From Candidatus Heimdallarchaeota archaeon (GTDB lineage: Archaea; Asgardarchaeota; Heimdallarchaeia; Heimdallarchaeales; JAJRWK01): 40,625 bases of DNA. Below are positions 8,118-16,631 of the stretch, one piece after another; positions within the stretch are counted from its first letter, which is position 1, and each line of letters begins with the position of its first letter. The stretch spans positions 1 through 40,625 of the forward strand of contig JAMOVR010000172.1 of assembly GCA_027061945.1 (NCBI GenBank), in the 5' to 3' direction. A program made the translations under genes and the position numbers. The notes under the pieces are model-generated. The model had not been told where the DNA came from. It did no database searches and saw nothing but the letters and a program-made list of their open reading frames with translations.

Positions 8118-8549
8118 TTATCCAAATGTCTCAATGAGTATTTTAAGTGCACAATGCTCACAGTGTTTGCTAAGCATAGCGTCCTTATCTTCTTTAGTCC
8201 ATCTTTTATTCCATCGACTAAATTCAATAAGCACATCTTTGAAATCTACTCCTTTTTCTGTAAGCTTATAGATCACTCTTACAGGTCTCCCTGATTTTAC
8301 TTTTCTAGTAATAATTCCCTCATCTTCAAGTTCTTTTAATCTGTCCGCCAACATCTTATTAGAAATCCTTTCTCCATGGCAACCAACAAGCTTTTTCTTC
8401 ATCTCAGAGAAAGTCATTTCTCCTTCTAAATATAAGTGTGCTATTATAAAAAGAGACCATTTTCTGGAGATAAGCTCAAATTGAGAAATAAAATAACATT
8501 TTAAATCTTCTTCAGTCCCTGCTTCTTTTTTTACTGAAGTTCTCGGCAT
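8118..8549 (-). CDS. HxlR-family winged-helix transcriptional regulator
   Basis: 143 aa. The HxlR pattern is clear: ISRKWSLFIIAHLYLEGEMTFSEM (helix 2-3), then ISNKMLADRLKELEDEGII (recognition helix) and the wing KSGRPVRVIYKLTEKG. The C-terminus adds KHCEHC, and with C near residue 29 the protein carries several Cys that could sense redox or metal. Such proteins are dimeric repressors or activators, often acting on neighbouring or own genes. ATG start at 8549 with an AT-rich TATA-like stretch just upstream. An inverted repeat at 8602-8638 is a candidate operator. No enzyme gene is divergent from it, so the regulon is unknown. Confidence 0.9.
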   Translation of the reverse strand: MPRTSVKKEAGTEEDLKCYFISQFELISRKWSLFIIAHLYLEGEMTFSEMKKKLVGCHGERISNKMLADRLKELEDEGIITRKVKSGRPVRVIYKLTEKGVDFKDVLIEFSRWNKRWTKEDKDAMLSKHCEHCALKILIETFG

Positions 8550-8601
8550 AATTGACCATATAAAAATACAATTGACGTGGTTTTAAATGTTAGACTTCTG
8601 A

Positions 8602-8638
8602 CTACTAAGTATTTGATCAGTTATCTTGTAATTAGTAG
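8602..8638. promoter_or_regulatory. Inverted repeat upstream of HxlR gene, possible operator
   Basis: CTACTAA at 8602-8608 and TTAGTAG at 8632-8638 form a 7-bp inverted repeat with a 23-bp spacer, about 55-90 bp upstream of the HxlR start. Position suits autoregulation, but the arms are AT-rich and could arise by chance. Confidence 0.3.
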
Positions 8639-8694
8639 AAATATAAACAAAATAGGTTTATAATAAACATATTTTCAAAAAACAATCATTGATA

Positions 8695-9234
8695 TTATAC
8701 TCCCAAACTTATGTCTAATACATTATTTGCCAAGATCAAGAAACTTTCCTCTACATTCTCACCAGTCTTTGCAGAGGTCTCCATGTAAGGAACGTTCCAA
8801 CCTAACCATTCTGATAGGCTTTCTGCGTATTTCTCAGCTCTTTCTTTAGACACTACTCGTTCGTTAACGAGGTCTATCTTGTTTCCAACAAGCATAAAGG
8901 GTATTTTCCCTGCGTTTTGAACAAGCATAGAAATCCATTTAGGAATAGACTGAAAAGTGCTTTCCCTAGTAACATCAAAAGCGATCATTGCACCTTTTGC
9001 ACCACGATAATAACTAGTGGCGATTTCTTTATATCTAGCTTGTCCTGCAATATCCCAAATTTGGAGTATTACTTGAAAATCATTTAATTCTAAAGTAACT
9101 CTGGCAAAATCTGCTCCAATAGTCATTTGTTCGATCGGATCAAATGTTTTGTAGACGAATCTTCTCTTGAGAGAAGTTTTACCAACAGCACCATCGCCTA
9201 ACAAGACGATTTTAGCAACAAACTTATTCCTCAC
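8695..9234 (-). CDS. Rab-like small GTPase of the Ras superfamily
   Basis: 179 aa with the complete G-box set: G1 GDGAVGKTS (~13-21), G2 Thr in MTIGADFA, G3 WDIAGQARY, G4 NKID, G5 TSAKTG. YYRGA after switch II and the TIGxDF switch I resemble Rab proteins more than Ras, Rho or Arf. The catalytic Gln of G3 is present. The C-terminus (LDISLGV) lacks a Cys motif, so no prenylation is expected. GTG start at 9234. Downstream partners (GAP, GEF) are not visible nearby. Asgard genomes encode many such GTPases, so this is a paralogue of unknown pathway. Confidence 0.93.
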   Translation of the reverse strand: MRNKFVAKIVLLGDGAVGKTSLKRRFVYKTFDPIEQMTIGADFARVTLELNDFQVILQIWDIAGQARYKEIATSYYRGAKGAMIAFDVTRESTFQSIPKWISMLVQNAGKIPFMLVGNKIDLVNERVVSKERAEKYAESLSEWLGWNVPYMETSAKTGENVEESFLILANNVLDISLGV

Positions 9235-9362
9235 TGATAATTATTCAAATCTTTTTGCTAATAAAAAAATCGAAATGAAACGATTTTCAATAACAATTGG
9301 TATAAAATATTCAAAGAAATAAACGTTGGTTGATGTTTTCAAAACCTTAATAATAATTTTAC

Positions 9363-9534
9363 TTTCTCGGCGGGAAATCCTCTTCCGCAAGGGAGGGGAT
9401 TAAATGAAAGCCGAAAACATCATATGTTTTTTTGTATATGTTTTTCTTGCAGGGCTGGGACGGCCCGTAGCGCCTGTGGAGAGAGTCTCCTCTGTGAAGC
9501 ATGAAGCCCCTCGCAAAAGAAAGGGGTAGTTCAC
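9363..9534 (+). mobile_element. TnpB-less IS200/IS605-like element, copy 1
   Basis: Follows TTTTAC (9357-9362). The left arm has an outer TCGGC/GCCGA pairing around a hairpin AATCC...GGATT. The right end is the hairpin GAAGCCCCT...AGGGGTAG followed by TTCAC. Just before it, a TnpB C-terminal frame is readable (9440-9529). No transposase is present. The right-end TTCA supplies the TGA stop of iorB on the opposite strand. Family members in this window share the left-end start, the ATATG/TTATG tract and the right hairpin. Confidence 0.8.
9440..9529 (+). pseudogene. TnpB C-terminal remnant overlapping the right-end hairpin
   Basis: Open frame of about 29 codons without a start, encoding GRPVAPVERVSSVKHEAP followed by a basic tail and a TAG stop in the hairpin. 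The SSVKxEAP ending just before the transposon end resembles C-termini of archaeal TnpB proteins (from memory of the family). In full-length elements this segment doubles as the 3' part of the omega RNA. Confidence 0.6.
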
Positions 9535-10175
9535 ATTGTTTTCTCTTTTTTATCTAATACATGGCTTAGTGTAGCACCGCCAGATTTTTCTAAGTACTCA
9601 TAACCGGCTTTTAAGGCTTTCAAGTTGACTTCTTTAGCTTTAGGCCATCTTTTAGCTACAGCGTCTTCCACGATCCCGTAATCAAATATAGGATTAAGTT
9701 TAATTAAAGCTCCTAGTAGTATCAAGTTTTCTGCTCTTGCAGAACCAATTTCTAAAGCCATGGATTCAGTTGGAATAACGTAAACAGTCTTTGCTCTTTT
9801 AGACACCACATCATAGATTTCTTCTAATTTAGGATATTTTTTGTTGATTATCTGTAATATGTTTGGATAGATTGTACGTGTACTCATTATGAGTGTGCCG
9901 TTAGGTTTTAAATACTCAATATATCGTGCAGTTTCCGCTAATTCTAAGGAAATTAGGAAATCAGCTTCACCTTTAGATATTAATGGGCCCATAACATCTC
10001 CGATCCTTGCATGGAATACTACGGTTCCTCCTCTCTGGGAGAGCCCATGTGTTTCAGCACCTTTTACTTTATAACCGCTGTTAATTGCGGATTGTAATAT
10101 TAAGTGTCCTAAACTGACAATCCCTTGGCCACCAACACCCGCTAAAAGAATATTTTGAATATCTTTCATTTCCAC
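9531..10175 (-). CDS. iorB: Indolepyruvate:ferredoxin oxidoreductase, beta subunit
   Basis: 214 aa, normal length. The 2-oxoacid oxidoreductase gamma-type domain is shown by GVGGQGIVSLGHLI near the N-terminus and GAETHGLSQRGGTVVFHARIG. It works with IorA to oxidise aryl pyruvates (from aromatic amino acids) to aryl-acetyl-CoA with ferredoxin reduction. It follows iorA by 22 bp in one operon. The GTG at 10175 is preferred because AGGTGAT lies 7 nt upstream; an internal ATG at 10169 is the alternative. The TGA stop is formed by the right-end TTCA of transposon-like copy 1, so the last few codons may have been replaced or trimmed. Confidence 0.94.
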   Translation of the reverse strand: MEMKDIQNILLAGVGGQGIVSLGHLILQSAINSGYKVKGAETHGLSQRGGTVVFHARIGDVMGPLISKGEADFLISLELAETARYIEYLKPNGTLIMSTRTIYPNILQIINKKYPKLEEIYDVVSKRAKTVYVIPTESMALEIGSARAENLILLGALIKLNPIFDYGIVEDAVAKRWPKAKEVNLKALKAGYEYLEKSGGATLSHVLDKKEKTM

Positions 10176-10197
10176 TCTTAATCACCTGTTCTTCTTC

Positions 10198-12051
10198 TTA
10201 CTCTAACTTTCTTTCAACAACATAAAATGCGTCTTTGGGGCAGATTACAGCACAGTAACCACAGCCTGTGCATAATGCTTGATCAACTTCCACTTTCTGT
10301 TCTTCAACATTTAGAGATATTGCGGGACATGCCATATCTTCATAACAAATTCCACAGAGAACACATTTCTCCATGTCTACTTCTACTGGTGGTGGAAGTG
10401 GCTCATTCTTCTTCTTTAGTTCATGAGTCTCGACAATTGCACATGCTCTTCTAGTAACAATGACTTTGACCCCTGGCATTTCTGCGGCTTCTTTAATCGT
10501 TTTTCTTAATGTCTTTTCATCAAAAGGATCTAATACCCATGTTTTGGCACCCATTGCTTCTGAAACTTTCTCAATGCTTAATTTGTCTCCCATTGGTAAA
10601 TATAATGCTGACGGGTTTTCTTGCATTCCAGTCATTGCTGTAACTTCGTTATCCATAACGATAACAAGCAAATTAATATTATGCCAAATTGCATTGGCAA
10701 GGCCAGGAAGTCCTGTATGCCAAAAAGTTGAGTCCCCGATTATTGAAATTATTGGTTTATTAGGATTACTTAATGCAAAGCCGGGGGCCATTCCTAAAGA
10801 AGCACCCATAGCTACTAATGCATCTGCTCCATGGAATGGTGGTAGAACACCCAAACTATAACATCCTATATCATTTGAAAAAATAGCGTCTTTTCGTTTA
10901 AATACTCTCTCTAACGCGAAATATGTTGCACGGTGAGGACACCCAGGACAGAATGTGGGGGGACGTGGAATAATTAAATCTTCTTTTACTACGAATTTCT
11001 CACTTTCGACTGGTTTGCCTAATGCTTTAGCAATGCCTTCAGCTACAATTTTAGTGTTAAATTCAAAGTCCCAAGGCATTACGTCTTTTCCATGGATCTC
11101 TACATTAACCCCATTATTAAACGCTAATAGCTTTATTTCACGTTCCAAAACATCGTCAAGTTCTTCAACAATAATTATTTTATCATGGGACTTTATGAAG
11201 TCAAGTACTTTTTGTTCTGGTAATGGATGTGTAATAAATGGAATTAAAAGATCAATTTTTTCTTCAAATCTTTTTATTGCTTCGTAAGAATATGCACCAG
11301 AAACACTAGTGGCAATTACCCCTATTTTGCCTCCGTTATTATATTCTTGCCAAAGTCCAGATGTCTCTACCCATTCTTTAAGAGAACTCCATACTTTATG
11401 ATGTCTAATTTTATTTTTCCTGGCATTCGCAGGGATTGTAACAAATCTTTGAGGATCTTTTTTGAATTCTGATTCTGGAGGTTCTACTCTTTCACTCCAT
11501 TCAACAGGCCCAAGACCGTGAGAAATACGAGTAGTTAACCTGAAGATTACAGGAATCTCAAATTTATGACTAATTTCTACCGCTTTTTTTGCTAAATCAT
11601 AAGCACTTTGTGCATCTATTGGCTCGATAATTGGTAAGTGGGAAAGACGACCATACCAGCGGGTATCTTGTTCATTCTGAGAGCTGTGCATTGCAGGGTC
11701 ATCTGCTATGCACATGACTAGTGCTCCTGGAACACCCATGTAAGAAACACTATTCAAAGGGTCAGAAGCTACGTTTAGACCAACATGTTTAGCAGCAAAA
11801 GCAGCAAATTTTCCAGACATCGCAGCAGCAATTGCTTCTTCTAAAGCGACAGCCTCGTTAGTAGACCAATGGGCTATAGCCCCATATTCCGGAGCAATTT
11901 TAATCGCTTCTTCCATTATTTCTGTGGAAGGAGTACCCGGGTAGGCAGCAAAATATCTCACACCACCATCCAAAAGCCCCCGAGCAGTAGCTTGATTTCC
12001 AAGTTGAAGAACCTTGGACTTAGAAACTGTCTCAGTACTGACTTCCGTCAT
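10198..12051 (-). CDS. iorA: Indolepyruvate:ferredoxin oxidoreductase, alpha subunit
   Basis: About 617 aa. N-terminal pyrimidine-binding domain (GNQATARGLLDGGVRYFAAY, PGTPSTEI), a central transketolase-like domain, then the TPP-binding segment GDSTFWHTGLPGLANAI...DNEVTAMTGMQ. The C-terminal ~55 residues hold two [4Fe-4S] motifs, CVLCGICYEDMACP (CX2CX2CX5CP) and CTGCGYCAVICP. TPP-dependent oxidative decarboxylation of aryl pyruvates in the cytosol, donating electrons to ferredoxin. The track start at 12060 is a TTG; I prefer ATG at 12051 (MTEVSTET). First gene of the iorA-iorB operon. Confidence 0.95.
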   Translation of the reverse strand: MTEVSTETVSKSKVLQLGNQATARGLLDGGVRYFAAYPGTPSTEIMEEAIKIAPEYGAIAHWSTNEAVALEEAIAAAMSGKFAAFAAKHVGLNVASDPLNSVSYMGVPGALVMCIADDPAMHSSQNEQDTRWYGRLSHLPIIEPIDAQSAYDLAKKAVEISHKFEIPVIFRLTTRISHGLGPVEWSERVEPPESEFKKDPQRFVTIPANARKNKIRHHKVWSSLKEWVETSGLWQEYNNGGKIGVIATSVSGAYSYEAIKRFEEKIDLLIPFITHPLPEQKVLDFIKSHDKIIIVEELDDVLEREIKLLAFNNGVNVEIHGKDVMPWDFEFNTKIVAEGIAKALGKPVESEKFVVKEDLIIPRPPTFCPGCPHRATYFALERVFKRKDAIFSNDIGCYSLGVLPPFHGADALVAMGASLGMAPGFALSNPNKPIISIIGDSTFWHTGLPGLANAIWHNINLLVIVMDNEVTAMTGMQENPSALYLPMGDKLSIEKVSEAMGAKTWVLDPFDEKTLRKTIKEAAEMPGVKVIVTRRACAIVETHELKKKNEPLPPPVEVDMEKCVLCGICYEDMACPAISLNVEEQKVEVDQALCTGCGYCAVICPKDAFYVVERKLE

Positions 12052-12263
12052 TTTTATCAAACAAGACTAAACAAAGAAAGGTAATATAATTGTTCATTCC
12101 TCAATGAAAAAAAGTAATTATCATTAATACAACCAAGGCAACCAAAAAAACAATATAATGAACAAAAAATAATAAAAAATTAACAAAAATGTCATCCTCT
12201 CATAGAAATCAAACAAAAACATAAACCTAAATTCAAAAACAATATGCATTAAATATTAAGACG

Positions 12264-13430
12264 ATGGGAAAAAAACGTTTCTCACAAAGAGTTAAGGATA
12301 CTCAACCTCCACCATTAGTTAAATTAGGAAGACTTGCTAGTGAAACTCCTGGATGCATTAGTTTAGGTCAGGGTGTACCATTTTATGGTCCCCCTAAAAA
12401 TATAATTGAAGAATTCGAACAACAACTTAAATTACTAGAGACTCATAAATATTCTCCAGACCCTGGAATACCAGAATTAAGACATAAATTAGCTAATAAA
12501 TTAAAAAAAGAGAATAATATTTCTGCTGATCCTGAAGAAATAATTCTGACCCCTGGAGCTAATATCGGGTTTCATGTGGCGTTAAACACTATTACAGATC
12601 CTGGAGATAAAATAATTCTAATGTCCCCATATTATTTTAATCATGTAATGGCAGCGACTCTTCTAAACGTAGAACCAATAGATATTCCTATGACACAAAA
12701 TTTTCAAATTCCAATCGAACAGATCCAGAAAACATTAGACTTAGATAAGAAAGGTCGTATTCGGGCAATAGTACTAGTTTCCCCTGGCAATCCTACTGGA
12801 CATGTATACGAAAAAAGTAATTTAAAGCAATTAGTAGAAATAGTTGAAAACAAAGAGTTATGGATTATTAGTGATGAAACATATGAGTATTTCACTTATA
12901 GTGGAAAAAAACATGTTTCTATAGCTTCTTTCAAAAGTATTTCGGATAAAACAATAACTATCAGTAGTTTTTCGAAAACTTATGGTATACCTGGTTGGAG
13001 ACTGGGATATTTCCATGCTCCCCTTGACTTTATTGAGCAAGCGATCAAAGTTCAAGATACAACTGCGATATGTGCTCCAAAGCCATCTCAATTATTAGCC
13101 TTAAAATTGCTAGAAAATAAAGACAAAATAATTAGAAACAATATTTCTAAAATGGAGAAAAACTATACGCTCTCAAGGGAATTAGTCTCGGAAGTGCCGT
13201 GGTTAAGCGAAACTTCTTCTTATGGTGCTTTTTACCTATTTCCCAAACAAACTACTGGGAAATCTTCAATGAAAATTGTGGAAAAAATAATTAAAGAAGC
13301 AAAAGTCTATATGGTTCCTGGTGAACCTTTTGGTAAAGCTGGAAAACATCACTTAAGAATTTCTTTTGGAAATACTTCTCAAGAGCAATTGATAGAAGCA
13401 TTTGATAGACTTAAAAAATATAAACCTTAA
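12264..13430 (+). CDS. PLP-dependent class I/II aminotransferase
   Basis: 388 aa. Fold type I aminotransferase: EIILTPGANIGFHVAL near the cofactor phosphate, SPGNPTGHVY (Asn binding PLP), ISDETYEYFTYSG (Asp and Tyr), and the Schiff-base Lys in SSFSKTYGIPGWRLGY (K238). C-terminal Arg in HHLRISFGN binds substrate carboxylate. Substrate not deducible; aspartate, aromatic or branched-chain activity are all possible. Aromatic aminotransferase activity would feed the nearby divergent IorAB with aryl pyruvates, but that is inference from position only. ATG start; the next gene begins 9 bp after the stop. Confidence 0.93.
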   Translation: MGKKRFSQRVKDTQPPPLVKLGRLASETPGCISLGQGVPFYGPPKNIIEEFEQQLKLLETHKYSPDPGIPELRHKLANKLKKENNISADPEEIILTPGANIGFHVALNTITDPGDKIILMSPYYFNHVMAATLLNVEPIDIPMTQNFQIPIEQIQKTLDLDKKGRIRAIVLVSPGNPTGHVYEKSNLKQLVEIVENKELWIISDETYEYFTYSGKKHVSIASFKSISDKTITISSFSKTYGIPGWRLGYFHAPLDFIEQAIKVQDTTAICAPKPSQLLALKLLENKDKIIRNNISKMEKNYTLSRELVSEVPWLSETSSYGAFYLFPKQTTGKSSMKIVEKIIKEAKVYMVPGEPFGKAGKHHLRISFGNTSQEQLIEAFDRLKKYKP

Positions 13431-13439
13431 ACAAAGCTT

Positions 13440-14870
13440 TTGACTGTCAACGTTAAATCATTATTTGAGATGTCTTCTATAAAACTTCGCTCTTCTCTTA
13501 ATAAGGCAATAAAATGTATACTCCAAAGTACAGATAATCAATTACCTAAAACGTCAGTAATAAAAAAGTTAATACATGAAAATAGGGCAATAAGTTCTGA
13601 AGAATTTCTCTCTAAACTTAGTAATCAAATACAAGAAACCAAAGATGACCCCTTAGCAATGTTTCTAATTTTAATAGATCGGCTCATTAATACTAAAGAT
13701 CAAACAGAGGCTCTAAACATTACTGAAGAAATTAATGATCTCTTCTCTCAAAATCCATTCCTCTTAAAAAATCCTTGTTACTACTCACTATACCTCGAAT
13801 ATCTTGTATTTAGAGGAGATCTTTTCTGGGAATTTAATATTTATCATACTGCAATTCATACATATGAAGAATTCTTAGGGTTATACGAGGCAAAACCGAT
13901 TACGGAATTAGAAGATACATACTTCTCAATTCTTATAAAACTTTCATCGCAAAACATTGAAGAACATGACTTACAAAAAAGCTTCTATTATCTAATAAGA
14001 GCCATTAAAACAGCTAACAGTTTGAATTCTGCATTATGGAGCAAAATGTTTTTAGATCTGATTGGCTCTTTAGGAATAAAAGTAGTAAAATACTATTCTT
14101 ATACCTCAATGGTGCTAATATGGGAAGGATACAAAAATGTGGCGTATGATGTTGCAATAAAGGCAATTCTAATTCTGTCAGAGATCTTGAATCTTTTACC
14201 CGAAAAAATAAATAACAAAGAAATTGTTGACGTTATTAACATTATTTTATCAGTTTTTCGCAAAAAAAGAAACCTCAACGACGCAGATATGGAACTAATA
14301 GAGATCTTATCAGTAATAACAAAGTATACCCCTGAACAAGTTGTTAAAACGGCTGCAGTCTTAAAAAAAGCGATTGGGATATTACATAAACCTCACATAC
14401 ATATGTTCCTATTTCTCTCTTCCATCTCAGGGGGGCCAATCTTCTCTCAGATATTAGATCCTAAATTATTAGAACAAGTTTCTTCATCACAAGAAAAAAA
14501 TGAAGATATGGAACAAATCTCTCTTAGCGCAAGTTACTTGTATGGTGGTTTAATTAATGCTTTAGATTCTATAATGGAGGTCAATGTTCAGTCTCGGACA
14601 GACTATAAAACAATTCATTATTCAAACATGTTACTAACGATTGTTAAAGGTGAAAAAACGATTGGTGTGGTGTTTACAGACAGAGAAAGTCAAACAATAA
14701 CGTATAATCTAATTCGTTATGTTAATAGTTGGGAAGAAAAATTCCCTGAATTTGATGGGGTTAGTTTCAAAGAAGAGTATAGGAGCTACGCAAAAAAAAT
14801 GTATTATGAATTATTTTCTGAATTTATTCCAGAAGAATGGGCTGAGAGCACTAAGTTACGCTTAAGATAA
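13440..14870 (+). CDS. Helical-repeat protein with C-terminal longin/roadblock-like domain
   Basis: 476 aa, not recognised as a named family. Residues ~50-310 are almost all amphipathic helices of 15-20 residues in pairs, with TPR-like spacing (for example the FNIYHTAIHTYEEFLGLYE and KSFYYLIRAIKTANSL helices). Residues ~317-445 read as beta-beta-alpha-beta-beta-beta-alpha: IHMFLFLSSISGGPIFSQIL, a helix LYGGLINALDSIM, then YSNMLLTIVKGEKTIGVVFT, and helix YNLIRYVNSWEEKFPEF. That is the layout of longin-like domains in Asgard proteins. The TTG at 13440 lacks a clear ribosome-binding site; ATG at 13470 is the alternative. Likely co-transcribed with the aminotransferase gene. Role unknown; scaffold for small GTPases is a guess. 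Confidence 0.75.
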   Translation: MTVNVKSLFEMSSIKLRSSLNKAIKCILQSTDNQLPKTSVIKKLIHENRAISSEEFLSKLSNQIQETKDDPLAMFLILIDRLINTKDQTEALNITEEINDLFSQNPFLLKNPCYYSLYLEYLVFRGDLFWEFNIYHTAIHTYEEFLGLYEAKPITELEDTYFSILIKLSSQNIEEHDLQKSFYYLIRAIKTANSLNSALWSKMFLDLIGSLGIKVVKYYSYTSMVLIWEGYKNVAYDVAIKAILILSEILNLLPEKINNKEIVDVINIILSVFRKKRNLNDADMELIEILSVITKYTPEQVVKTAAVLKKAIGILHKPHIHMFLFLSSISGGPIFSQILDPKLLEQVSSSQEKNEDMEQISLSASYLYGGLINALDSIMEVNVQSRTDYKTIHYSNMLLTIVKGEKTIGVVFTDRESQTITYNLIRYVNSWEEKFPEFDGVSFKEEYRSYAKKMYYELFSEFIPEEWAESTKLRLR

Positions 14871-14908
14871 TAATGCAAGAAAAAATAATTATAATTATTT
14901 TTTCTACT

Positions 14909-16549
14909 TTATTTTAATAAATTTTTAATGCTTTCTATAGACAGAGATACTAATCCCCTAATTAAATTAGTCCTATTTTTGTTTACAAAATTCACTACTT
15001 TCTGATGAATACTTACTTGTGAATATTCTAAAACAGTATTGTCAATTTTAGAACTAATTTTTAGAGCAACCCCAATATCGTTAATAAACGTTACCAGTAA
15101 GATTTGATTCTTTCTAGTTTTAATTACTAAATATTTACCTTCAATATTATTCAAAGTTGAGAAAATAATTAGTATTTTAGCAATAATTGCTTCATCTACA
15201 TCTAATTCTCTCCCTGAAGAGAGCTCATATCTTCCTAGCACTTCTCCAGATGGCAGAAAAAGCCAGATTTCCCTAAAAGCATTTTTTGGTAAAATAAGGA
15301 ATGATGATTTTTTATTTCCTTTTTTCCCAATAATTCGTCCTATTATAAGCCCAAGTAGAAATATTCCGCCAAAAATAACTAACTGTAAAATGCTTAATGA
15401 GAATTTTGTCGTTGATGTTATTCCTTGGCTATTCTTCTCAGGAATTTTTTTGTCAATTAGTACTAAGAGAGGATAAGATTGCTCAATTATTCCATTATCT
15501 GTTCTTACGTTTGCTATTACGGTGTAGTTACCTTTAGCTGGAGGTAAAATATATATAATAATATTTTCGACACCAATAACACTACGTGTTTCCTCAAAAT
15601 GGTTTAGTTTTGTTTCTCCAGAAATAATGTCCACTTTAATAAGTACGTGGTCAGGAATAGTTCCTTTGTTTGAGATGGTAACATTTAATGAAGCCGCTCT
15701 GTTTGCATCGTAAGTTGGTTTAAAATCAAATAAAATTGATGTGTCTGTTTTACCTACTACAAACATAAACTTCGAGCGGTCAAACAAAGAATTATTAGAG
15801 CTTATTATGATCTCACCATAATAAGTTCCTTCTACTAAAGATCCAAAACTAACTTGAAATACTTTCTGATAGTTTTCTTCATCAATAATTGAATTATTCA
15901 CATTAACTATCCCTTTTAAAATAGTTTTTTCAATAATTCCCGTAAAAACAATGTTATCACTATCATTTAGAAGTTTTAAATTTCCACTAATTTCTATTGT
16001 TTCTTTCCCTACATACGCAACTCTAAACGTTGCTTGTGATATCTCTCCAGTTTCTGTAGGTGGCGCACTAATACTGATTATAGATAAACCCATAACTGCA
16101 TATTTAAGTAAAACACTTGTCCCTACCGCAACAATTCCTGGTTGTTTTACTGACACAATGAAGTATGTTGCATATATCCCTGCTTTCGCATTATATGGTA
16201 CAATCCCCCAAAAATTAATTTTAACACTTTCCCCGGCATTTACATAAACTTCTTTTTTAATAACAAACACACCCGAAAATGCTCCAGAAACAAAAATTTC
16301 TATGTTATGATTTTGTGCCCCATGATTCTCTATTTCAAAAAATCCGGATATATTAGCACCTGGAATAATCGCACCATAATCAAAAAATGTTGGAGAAACA
16401 ATTAATTCACTATTTTCTGCGTAAGATGAATCAATACTTGGAATAGGATACATGTTGGGAATAAATAAAGTAATCCCGATCAATAAGACCAGCAATAATT
16501 GTTTTCGATGATTAATTGAAAATCTCTTTTTTAGAATCTTGCTGGTCAT
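14909..16549 (-). CDS. Membrane-anchored surface protein with Ig-like domains and a cytosolic tail domain
   Basis: 546 aa. N-terminal signal or anchor (~16-37, LLLVLLIGITLFIP). Residues ~45-375 are beta-rich with several Ig/ASH-like repeats (for example FDYGAIIPGANISGFFEIEN, SLNVTISNKGTIPDHV) and N-glycosylation-type NxS/T sites. A transmembrane helix (~384-408, ILQLVIFGGIFLLGLIIG) is followed by a basic stop-transfer KKGNKK, then a ~135-residue cytosolic domain. This tail (REIWLFLPSGEVLGRYEL, helix DEAIIAKILIIFSTL, KYLVIKTRKNQILLVTFI) has a longin/roadblock-like strand-helix-strand order. ATG start with GGTGATT 8 nt upstream. A surface-to-cytosol adaptor is a reasonable inference; family not recognised. 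Confidence 0.75.
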   Translation of the reverse strand: MTSKILKKRFSINHRKQLLLVLLIGITLFIPNMYPIPSIDSSYAENSELIVSPTFFDYGAIIPGANISGFFEIENHGAQNHNIEIFVSGAFSGVFVIKKEVYVNAGESVKINFWGIVPYNAKAGIYATYFIVSVKQPGIVAVGTSVLLKYAVMGLSIISISAPPTETGEISQATFRVAYVGKETIEISGNLKLLNDSDNIVFTGIIEKTILKGIVNVNNSIIDEENYQKVFQVSFGSLVEGTYYGEIIISSNNSLFDRSKFMFVVGKTDTSILFDFKPTYDANRAASLNVTISNKGTIPDHVLIKVDIISGETKLNHFEETRSVIGVENIIIYILPPAKGNYTVIANVRTDNGIIEQSYPLLVLIDKKIPEKNSQGITSTTKFSLSILQLVIFGGIFLLGLIIGRIIGKKGNKKSSFLILPKNAFREIWLFLPSGEVLGRYELSSGRELDVDEAIIAKILIIFSTLNNIEGKYLVIKTRKNQILLVTFINDIGVALKISSKIDNTVLEYSQVSIHQKVVNFVNKNRTNLIRGLVSLSIESIKNLLK

Positions 16550-16631
16550 CTTTGAATCACCAAATTACATTCTTTTATCGCTCAATTTTTAATTGTTTTT
16601 AGAAATGAATAGCATAAGAAAAAGAATTAAT

